A stretch of 64,000 nt of DNA. Source: Loripinus fragilis (Eukaryota; Mollusca; Bivalvia; Lucinida; Lucinidae). The position numbers were made by a program, and so were the translations under genes. Shown in pieces: positions 55,390 through 64,000 of this stretch (within the stretch, counting starts at the first letter, position 1; each line of letters starts with the position of its first letter). The notes below the pieces were generated by a model, which saw nothing but the letters and a program-made list of their open reading frames with translations, did no database searches and was not told the origin of the DNA. The stretch is taken from positions 43,509,716 to 43,573,715 of the forward strand of contig OZ026530.1 of the NCBI GenBank assembly GCA_964019695.1. Direction: 5' to 3'.

Positions 55390-56990
55390 ATGTACATGGA
55401 ATTATAAAAAGTGTTGTTCGTTGACAAGTGTTTTTTTATGAAGTGAACAAAGTGATAAATGGGGTCGGTTTATGAGTTAAATGATTTATAAAAATGTATA
55501 AGTATAAAGTTAACAATGCAAGTAGTAAAATTAACTAACCTGTTAAGTTCACCCAATTGTTAAAGGGGCTTGCTAAAGAGACTATTTTCTTTGATAAATG
55601 TACCACAATTATAAATGTGGGTGGTTTATGAGGCCAGTGGTTTTATAATATACTAAACAAAAATGACAATTGGATTGGTTTATAAGACAAGTGGTATTTG
55701 ATGAAAAAGTGCAATTATAAACGGAGTAGGTTTTGGGACGTTTTGTCATAAAAAGGTCTATCGGTTTATTATAACATGGCCAAATATTATAAATGCGTCG
55801 AGTTTGTTTTATGATAAAGTAAACTTGGTTAGTTTTTGAGAATAGTGGTTAATCAAACATGTAAACACGCTTAAGTTAACTCAACTGTAAATATGGTTTG
55901 CTAATGAGAGAATTGGTTTATGAACATGCAAAACGGCTTTTGATGCAGTTAAACAACTGCAAATTGGGTTTGCTAATGAGAGAAGGGGTTTATGAACATG
56001 TAAACAGCGTTTGATAAAGTAAACACAACTGTAAATGGATTTGCCAATAAGAAAAGGGGTTTATGAACATGTAAACCAGGTTTTGATAAATTAAACACAA
56101 ATGTAAGTGGGGTTTGCTAATAAGAGAAGGGGTTTATGAACATGTAACCCAGGTTTTGATAATGTAAACACAACTGTAAATGGGGTTTGCTAATAAGAGA
56201 AGGGGTTTATGAACATGTAAACCAGCTTTTGATAAAGTAAACACAACTGTTAAATGGAATTGCTAATGCGAGGCGTGGTTAATGAAAATGTAAACCCGCT
56301 TTTGATAAAGTAAACACAACTGTTAATGGGAATTGCTAATGCGAGACGTGGTTTATGAACATGTAAACCAGCTTTTGATAATGTAAACACAACTGTAAAT
56401 GGGGTTTGCTAATGAGAGAACGTAAACCAGCTTTTGATAAAGTAAACACAATTGTTAAAGGGAATTGCTAATGCGAGACGTGGAACCAGCTTTTGATAAA
56501 TTAAACACAAATGTAAACGGAGTTTGCTAATGAAAGAATGTAAACCAGCTTTTGATAAAGTTAACACAACTGTTCATGAGGTTTGCTAATGAGAGAATGT
56601 GAGCCAGCTTTTGATAAATTGAACACAACTGAAAATGGGATTTGCTTAAAGAAGAAGGGGTTTATGAACATGTAAACCAACTTTTGATAAATGGAACACA
56701 ACTGAAAATGGGATTTGCTTATAGGAGAAGGGTTTATGAATATTAAAACCAGGTTTAGATAAAGTAAACGCAACTGTTAATGAGGTTTGCTAATGAGAGA
56801 ATGTAAACCAGCTTTTGATAAATTGAACACAACTGAAAAGGGGATTTGCTTAAAGAAGAAGGGGTTTATGATCATGTAAACCAGGTTTTGATAAAGTAAA
56901 CACAATTCTAAATGGGGTTTGCTAATGGGAAAAGGGATTTATGTACGTGTAAACCATTTTTTGATTGGGATTGCTGTAGGAGACTTGTAT
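55390..56990 (+). repeat. ~50-75-bp minisatellite (AACATGTAAACCAGCTTTTGATA)
   Basis: Clear units from about 55880 to 56985 with 'ttttgataaagtaaacacaa', 'ctgtaaatggggtttgctaa' and 'gagaaggggtttatgaacat'. Shorter units lacking the last phrase alternate around 56400-56600, giving a higher-order pattern. 55390-55880 holds looser relatives ('ggtttatgag'). A 70-codon minus-strand frame is an array artefact. Confidence 0.9.
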
Positions 56991-57108
56991 TTGTTGGTAA
57001 ATGGAAAACTAATAGTAAAATGGGTTTGTTTCTGTTACAAACTATGTATGATCACGTGGCTTGTGAAATCAAATATATGAGATTTAAGAAAGTATAGAAC
57101 AGGCAGTA

Positions 57109-57322
57109 GTGTAAATTCGGAAATTTTCGCAAGGGTTTTATTTTCGCGAAACTTCGTATATTCGAAGTTTTGCTAAAATAAAGTCCTCGCAAAATTGCGA
57201 AATCACTCTTTCGTGTACTGATATAGTTAAACCATGCCTTAGTCGCGAATTTTTAGCGTCGCAAATCTTCTTTTACACTATTCGCGTTAATTAAATTCTT
57301 GAAAAAATTTCCGGATTTACAG
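57109..57322 (+). mobile_element. TA-flanked MITE, CTGTAAATCCGG termini, copy 2
   Basis: 214 bp with TA at 57107-57108 and 57323-57324. Ends gtgtaaattcggaaattttc and atttccggatttacag. Shares 'taaaccatgccttagtcgcg' with copy 1 at 10545-10760. Confidence 0.9.
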
Positions 57323-57443
57323 TAAGTGGAGTATGGTACCGAGATAATCTGTTCATTATATTGTTAAGAGGTCAGGTTTATGAAATAAATGTTTATGGTA
57401 GTGTAAAGTCAGTTGCTGCTAACGGTGTTGATTCACATGCCTG

Positions 57444-57650
57444 TGGGTGTGCAGTGGCTCAGTGGTAGAGTGCTTGACTCGAGACTGATGGGCTGCGGGC
57501 TCAAGCCTCACCGGCGTCACTTTGTTGTGGTCTTTGAGCAAGACACATTTATCCTAGCTTAGTACTGGTTCAACCCAAGAATACCCGTCCCTGTTTAACT
57601 GAAAGATTGTTGTTGAGACGTAAAGAATCAAATCAAACAAACAAAAATCG
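57444..57650 (+). mobile_element. SINE-C, near full length
   Basis: gtgtgcagtggctcagtggt (A box), degenerate B box gggctcaagcc, then cttagtactggttcaaccca and gtaaagaatcaaatcaaaca with an A-rich tail. Short imperfect duplication catgcctgt / catgcgtgt at the flanks. Confidence 0.9.
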
Positions 57651-57739
57651 CATGCGTGTATATGATTCTTAACATTTTTCCTAGTGGATAGTAAAAATAT
57701 CGTGCCAGTTTGCAAGCTTCTACGGAGTGAATATTCAGA

Positions 57740-58085
57740 TCTTGACATTATCATATGACGTCGCGTCTGGGAGTGAAATAACGCCATGCAATAAATTCTG
57801 TAAACCACTAGTGGTTTATCGATTTACGGGAAACGTTATGACGTCCATAACAACGTTGCGTACATAATGACAATATTATAACGTTTTACCGTCAGCAATG
57901 AAACTTCAAAGATATATTAATGTCATACGATAAATAGAATCTAACATTCGTGCTCTTGTATTATTGAATTTACTAAACTCGTTGCGAAAAAGAGATAAAA
58001 TGCTCGGCAAGCCTCGCATTTTATCTTTTTTCCCCAACTCGTTTAATAAATTTAATAAAACATGTAAGATCCTCTATTTATGACA
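57740..58085 (-). mobile_element. Foldback element F2, copy C, reverse
   Basis: On the + strand tatgacgtcgcgtctgggag and aaccactagtggtttatcga precede arms gtgctcttgtattattgaat ... aaaatgc and gcattttatc ... cgtttaataa around tcggcaagcctc. This is the complement of copy A, including its tail gtaagatcctctatt. Confidence 0.88.
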
Positions 58086-59150
58086 TTATCAATAATGTAT
58101 TATGATGTCGTGTTATTGCTAAGAAATCTAAATGACATGATTACAAGTTTGAAAACAGAATAGCTTCGTGATCGATATAGACGCTTGTTGAAAGAACAAT
58201 AATATACTCATAAATCATCGTTTATGTTATTTGATAAGCGCTCAGATGATATTGGTTGATTCATCATACCGGAGAAAGTATTCCATACATTACAAGAAAA
58301 CCTATTATAGCTTGGGCTGTGATAAATTTGGTTTGGCGGTCAACATTGTTAGAATCATCATTTGTATTTCGTCTTATATACAAAGATGAGGGAATTATTT
58401 GGCCATTAAACTGCTAGCAACTAATGTAAAGTAGTAAAGTATGACATATATCAATGATGGCCAGAAAACTGCATAGTTGTTTTCTGACGAGTATGATTGG
58501 TTTACTTGCAATTTTGTAGATTCTGTCGTAATGATGTCTTTATTTCATATTGATGTATAATATTTAGAATGCAAGTGACGTTGATAGTTTGTTGTGGGTG
58601 GTGTAATATCTCCTATCGCATTGGCGAGCAGCGAATGTTCAAGCGAGTCTGCACAGACTCGCAAGGGCCTTACACGATGTGGATGTAGCTGAACGCCCAG
58701 ACGAACATTTGAACCTCAAGCTCCGCTGGATACGCCAGTATGCGTGTTTATTAGAGAAAATTACACATATACAATAGTACCATAATCTCGTGCCCTGCCC
58801 CAAATGGGTCACTGACTTTAGTCATACTGACCTGTATTTGAGGCTAAAATGGTTTTGACTTGTTGGAAATAAGGATGGCAACACATTTATAAAATGATAT
58901 CTAGGTCATTTGGTTCCCAAAGGTTCCCTCACGTTCATCTGGGATATTTTCTGCGTGTGGCTTGTCAAGTTTGAGTAGATAAACGTCAATGTCAGCTTAT
59001 GTTGGTATAGCTGACCTAATTCCTCATCAGCCCATTTAACCCGAGTGTACTTTCCAACCCTGATACGCAGGACCTGCCCATTTTCAATTAAGGGGTGTTG
59101 GATGACATTTTTTCTTCAGATTCAAATAGAACATATTGTAAACAAACAGC
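58086..59150. other. No supportable feature
   Basis: Only a short R1-like piece (gcgagcagcgaatgttcaag, 58623). No exon-like frames. Confidence 0.4.
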
Positions 59151-59154
59151 GAAG

Positions 59155-59325
59155 TTTATGATCAGATGCCGCATCATGCGGCGTCTGATCTGAACTTGCG
59201 CTGTTTGTATATGTCTCATATGAAAAAGCTAGGCTTATACGGGTTAATGATGCGGCGTCTGATCTGAATCTGCGCTGTTTGTTAATGTCTCAAATGAGAA
59301 AGCTAGGCTTATACGGGTTAATAAT
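59155..59325 (+). repeat. GCGGCGTCTGATCTGAA repeat, tandem duplication (~75 bp)
   Basis: atgatcagatgccgcatcat is inverted against atgcggcgtctgatctgaac. The right part (gcgctgtttgtatatgtctc ... agctaggcttatacgggtta) occurs twice in a row, ending near 59253 and 59322. The termini 'acgggttaa' suggest a MITE whose left end is lost. Relatives near 24237. Confidence 0.8.
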
Positions 59326-59459
59326 CTATGGCAATGACCTAAGATGTGATATTTACAAGAATAATCCGATGTTTTTTTTTTATGGATTAATGAAATACGA
59401 TAGTCCATGCTCGCCACGTAATGGTCATTTGTTTTCAACTGACATGACATTTTCTCATT

Positions 59460-61410
59460 GTTCTTGATACATGTTATACCTTGTGGAGCTATACTGGAAT
59501 CTAGTTAAACTACAGCTAATACATGCCAACTTTCGTACACTACCGCTCATGTATTTGGTCTAAAACATCTACCTCTGAGCCCACATATGCTGTGATTTAT
59601 ATAGATTTTCTCATTGATTTCGATACATGTTACATCCTTTAGGGCTTCTAGATCCCAGTTAAACCACAGCATAAATAATAGAGATTTGTATTTGTAGTTC
59701 AAAGTCTACACCTCAAAGCGAGAGACAAAGGCTCAACCCACACCTGCTGAATAGACTCATCTTCAAACATGACCTTTTTTATTGGTCATAAAAGATAGAT
59801 AGAGATGATTCAAGTCTACTTTCGTATACTACCGCTCGCATATTTGTACTTCAAAGTCTACTTGTCATAGCGAGAGACAAAAGCTCAACACACATTTGCT
59901 AAATAGATTTTCATATTGTTATGATACATGTTATACATTGAAGAGCTACTGGAACCTAGTTAAACCACAGCATATATGATAGACATAATGCATGTCCACT
60001 TTAATATACTACGGCTCGCATATTTATACTTCAAACTCTACATGTCGTAGCGAGAGACGAAGGCTCAACCAACATTTACTTAAAGTGAAAATTCGCACTT
60101 TTTATATCATAGAGCTTACAGTATGACAGGAATGATCCCTCTTTTAATGTTTGTGAATTCTCTTCAATTAGCCTATAATTAATTACTTTTGCTTGTCAAT
60201 GGGGGTCAGGTTATTTTCAGGTCAATGAACTCTACAAAAGAAAATTGTAAGCACTACCAACTGCTTACACACTACCCAAGCAGAAAATATAAATCTTGGT
60301 AATGGCAAACAATAACAATGTTTCAGAGTAATATTTTAACAATGTGTACATTGATGAGTAATTTTGATACATGGTTGAATTTTAATATTTATTTCTAAAA
60401 TTTAACCCTTAAAGCACTAATTTTTACTATAGCAGACGACATATTTTGAAACAATTCTCTCTTCATTTTGGGATAAAAAAGACTGATTATATCAAATGAA
60501 ACTTATTGAAAATTGAATACGTTTCTTTTGACAGCTGTAACATTCTAATTTGCATTGATCTGACTGTTGATTGTAATTAAAACGGAATATCCATTATCCA
60601 ATATCGAAATGAAGAACTTGACTGAAGGTGCTGCTTCAATCATTCAGCTGACCTGCATAAAGAGGTAAACTCAGGTTAATATGTGTGTGTTGCTTAAAGA
60701 TGGCTGCTCCAAGATGTTTGTATAAAGTCAATAAATAGTCCTGTAATTAACTTAGCAGATGAATAAATGATCTGTGACAATTAAATACGTACACAATGTA
60801 ATATATGTCATTTTCTCATTGTTCATACAAGATAGAGATACTACATGTTCACTTTCGTACACTACCACTTGTGTATTTGTACTTCAAACCCACATGTAGT
60901 GAGAGACAAAAACTCAACCAACAACCAACATATGCTGAATAGACTCCTCCTCCAACATCACATTTTCTCATTGTTCTTGATACATATTATGCTCTACATA
61001 GCTACTGGAATCTAATTAAACCACAGCATAAAAGATAGATATAATACACGCCAACTTTCGTACACTACCGCTCGTGTATTTGTGCTTCAAAGTCAACATG
61101 TATTAGGGAGAGTCAAAAACGCAACCCACATTTTGTGTATGGATTTCCTCATTGTTCTTGACACATGTTATATCTTGTGGAGCTTCTGGAATTTTATTTT
61201 AAACCATAGCATAAAGCTTGAGTTAATACATGTCCACTTTCCAACACTACCGCTCGCGTTTTTTGTACTCTAAAATCTGCATGGTAGTAATTGAGTCATA
61301 GCGAGAGAATCCCTAAATTGTGTGGTATCCAGATTAAATAGCAATTACGTTTTAGTAATTGAGATGTAGCGAGAGACAAAGGCTGAATCCTTATTTGCTG
61401 AATAGACTCA
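59460..61410 (+). repeat. ~165-bp tandem array
   Basis: Units contain 'ttctcattgttcttgataca', 'taaaccacagcataaaagat', 'actttcgtacactaccgctc', 'gtatttgtacttcaaagtct' and 'agcgagagacaaaggctcaa'. The 'taccgctc' step occurs near 59543, 59829, 60010, 60866, 61067 and 61248. The segment 60075-60790 interrupts the array and includes a piece related to the CAGCAGACGAC element (about 60405-60445). Confidence 0.85.
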
Positions 61411-61439
61411 TCAGTTATTTCCTATTGGACGAATCAGTC

Positions 61440-61590
61440 ACCAATTTCACGTGGGCACTGTGTGGTATCAAGTCCTTGAGAAAGACTCACTAATCCTTGC
61501 TTAGTACTGGTTCAACCTAGGAAGATCCGTCCTGACATAACTGAAAAATTATTGACCAGGACGCAAAGAATCAAATCAAACAAACAAACC
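61440..61590 (+). mobile_element. SINE-C, 3' part
   Basis: tatcaagtccttgagaaaga, gcttagtactggttcaacct and ggacgcaaagaatcaaatca with (CAAA)n tail. The tRNA-like head is gone. Confidence 0.85.
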
Positions 61591-61744
61591 AATCCATGGT
61601 GTTAGCAGCAAAGGCTTTGATGATATTGTGCGGCATGCTTTCACTTGGCCTTTTATGTTTGATTTAAAACTCCATTGAAGAGTTCCGAAAATGACAATTA
61701 AACGCGTGCTGGTTGCTAAGTACGTCAAATATATCTATATATTG

Positions 61745-62210
61745 TACAGTCAAGGTCTAAAAAAAGTCCACAAAATTAATTCCCATAGACTGTAATGCAT
61801 TTTCATGTTTAAAAGAATCTCTTTATTGTGTGACGTCAAAATTAAATAGCATTTTCTTTGTAATTGCTGTAAAGGTAAATAAAAGATACAATGCACTGTA
61901 CAACTGAGTTGAAGTTTCGATTTTCCACTTTTCAAACACAACAGTTAAAACTTGTACAAAATCTTTGAAATGCCACTTTTCTATTGACCTCAATGGTTAA
62001 GTTATTAAAAAGGTGTTAAAATCGTTTAACTCTTTGTAGCTTTAAAACACAAAGATAAAAGCTAATGAAAATATAAAGTATACTACCTTATTCATATAAC
62101 CTCCAAATGACACCAACAGCATAATACCATATTTGCTAGCTATTCTTGTAAACATGAAATGTATTGAAGTCTTCGGGATGTATGACTATGTGGAATTTGG
62201 TCCCTGGCTT
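61745..62210 (+). repeat. Old dispersed repeat R3, copy without insertions
   Basis: Matches 3290-4240 in order (ttaattcccatagactgtaa, agaatctctttatt, gcattttctttgtaattgct, gatacaatgcactgtacaac, atgacaccaacagcataata). It serves as the pre-insertion reference for that locus. Confidence 0.75.
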
Positions 62211-64000
62211 TTGTATTAGTTCCATAACACGTCATTTTATTTTAAACGCAAGTGGGGATAGGATTTTTCCAAACATATATTTAGTTTTTTTTCGAAAATG
62301 CCGTATGAAGGGAGATATCTTACACTGAGCAAAATTTCTCATTAGTCACCTTACATTTTTATGTTAGTTTTGAAAGTAAGATTCGGTAATACAAAATCCA
62401 TGCTTATATAAATCAACCAATGTCATGCCAAAACTCTGCATTCCCTTTCATTTAAAAATGACTGGCACGTCTTTCACAGACGTTGCTGGAGTAAAGGTAC
62501 CCTCATTTCAAAAAGTCACATTTTTTCTACAATATGAAATATTCCACAGAGATACCATCCATTTGTATTTTGTTTGTTTGAAAATGTTTCTGACTGCCGT
62601 GACTAAAGACAAACACACTTCAAATGATTCGCTTCAACCAGACTCCTCTTTTCTGTTACGTAATAGCATGATGACAAACACTACCAGCAGCTAAATCATT
62701 AAAATCCAGCATTTTGCATGCAGTTTACGTAGGAAGTTCCCACTGTTCTGTACGCTTTATTTTCTGTGATACGGTATTGAAATTTTCAGCGATTATGTAT
62801 CACTACTGGACATCACTACTCTAGTTTGGAAATAGAAAAAATAGTGCAAAGTACCGTCAAATTGACTTTTTAAGTTTTACATTCAAACCGGTAGTGTGCA
62901 GCAGCAGTGAAATGTTTGTCATCACAAAATGGACGAATCAAGTTTTGTTCTGTTTGGGCTATCTTGTTCATGTAAAATAAAGTGCATACAACAATTTTTG
63001 CACAAGCTACTAATGGATTTCAAAAATCTCAAAACATGTGATATTTTAAAAAAATGCGTAAAAAGTCTACTAATTTGATATAAAACTTCAAACAAAACCA
63101 TTTTTCTTCAAAAAAGCATATTTTTGCATTTTTGACCAAAAAACCGTGGATGGAAAGACAACTTTTCTGAAAAATAAAAAACGCTAAACCTTTGCCCGTT
63201 AAACTGCACATTTATCGGCAAAAACTCATTTCAACGTTATTAGCGCTTGATCAGAAATAATGAGTTTAAAAAGTGACCGACTAGAAATTTTGTTCAGTGT
63301 ACACATGCACGCAGACCAAACATCAATTTACTTATCTTGTTTATAGGAGACTGTTCATCTTGAAAGATTAATGGTAGCAAAACTTTTCTCATTTAAGTAA
63401 TTGAAGCAAATCATGCTATTTACTAGGATTTTATTATCCAAACACAAACAGTATAGATTATAGGAAGATTGCATTAGCTTAATGAAGATTGCTTTCTTTG
63501 CGATTCACAAGACAAACAGACTTTGTAGACGTTGAGACGGTTCGTTGTTGAGTATTGCTAATGATATAGATAAAAACGTAGAATATTATGCTAAGGGTTA
63601 AATATCGTTGTGAAAATCGTTTGTCAGGGTGGGAATTTTTATGTTTGATTTTATTATTTTGGAAAGTTTATATAGGAATGAAATTTTGCCTAACTTGTTG
63701 TAACCAGTTCATATTAAAATGACATGCAGCCTAACGCTTTGAGGAATGGAAACCCCTAAACAAGTTATATTCCCAAGAGTGAAGACCAAGACAAAATGCC
63801 GCATATAGCTACGTTTTATCAGGTTCTGTACGGTTTTCTTATGCAAAATCGATCTTCAGAGAAAAATACAATATGTTTATATAAATTTTAACATGTGACA
63901 CCTCTTTATATACAGTGGACCACCCTTACTTTATTGTATGTAGCTTTATTTAAAATGTCATTGGTCTGAAACGGGCCAACTTATTTTGACCAGTTTATAT
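62211..64000. other. No supportable feature
   Basis: AT-rich. An 89-codon frame at 62425-62694 (+) starts MPKLCIPFHLKMTGTSFTDV but has weak start context, no domain and no paralogue; I do not call it a gene. Confidence 0.4.

Noticed and set aside
62425..62694. 89-codon gene
   Set aside because: Composition like the surrounding AT-rich DNA, weak start context, no domain, and no splice signals that would place it in a gene.
1..64000. Integrated virus or retrotransposon with reverse transcriptase, or a biosynthetic or defence gene cluster
   Set aside because: No frame long enough, and no reverse-transcriptase, integrase, capsid or nuclease motif visible in any listed translation.

Overview
The window looks like non-coding genomic DNA of a marine invertebrate, most plausibly a bivalve mollusc. 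This is inferred from AT-rich composition, absence of prokaryotic-style genes, tRNA-derived SINEs with (CAAA)n or (CAA)n tails, many TIR elements, and CCCCGCC-bordered tandem-array elements of a kind I associate with bivalve genomes. The species is not determinable here. No open frame exceeds about 122 codons, and nearly all of the longer frames fall in repeats.

Gene content is minimal. One short reading frame looks like a real first coding exon (9042-9172, + strand: good Kozak context, 43 codons, consensus GTATGT donor). A second, weaker exon candidate (16937-17009, + strand) has a polypyrimidine tract, AG acceptor and GTAAGA donor, but sits in a CCGCGG-rich patch that may itself be repeat. 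If both belong to one gene, 9.2-16.9 kb is intron; the exon phases do not join with the best donor, so this is unproven.

Layout: 0-7 kb, degenerate 245-bp tandem array loaded with insertions (two SINEs, a 250-bp dispersed repeat, two TIR elements). 7-9 kb, SINE and a tandem array ending beside the exon. 9-18 kb, TA-flanked MITEs, hairpin repeats, G/C-homopolymer TIR elements and tRNA-like remnants. 18-29 kb, tandem array, foldback elements, SINEs and a CT-rich minisatellite split by a transposon. 31-39 kb, foldbacks, SINEs and nested elements. 40-46 kb, 93-bp minisatellite, a 1.07-kb TIR element and a 190-bp array with inverted ends. 46.9-49.8 kb, mostly featureless. 49.8-52.3 kb, second copy of the TIR element split by another transposon. 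53-62 kb, foldbacks, a ~72-bp minisatellite, SINEs and a ~165-bp array. 62.2-64 kb, featureless.

The most interesting signal is a set of elements that share CAGG...CCTG terminal inverted repeats, mostly 6-bp target duplications, and arrays of an element-specific ~11-bp phrase (CTTGAAAAG, CATGGAAAA, CAGGGAAAA, AACCTTTAA, CCCTACTTTTT). The phrase arrays at the two ends run in the SAME direction although the termini are inverted. Five copies have defined borders (4340-4730, 25706-26146, 36679-38393, 37721-38236, 50075-51512), and at least one has a pre-insertion paralogous site in this window. None carries a visible transposase.
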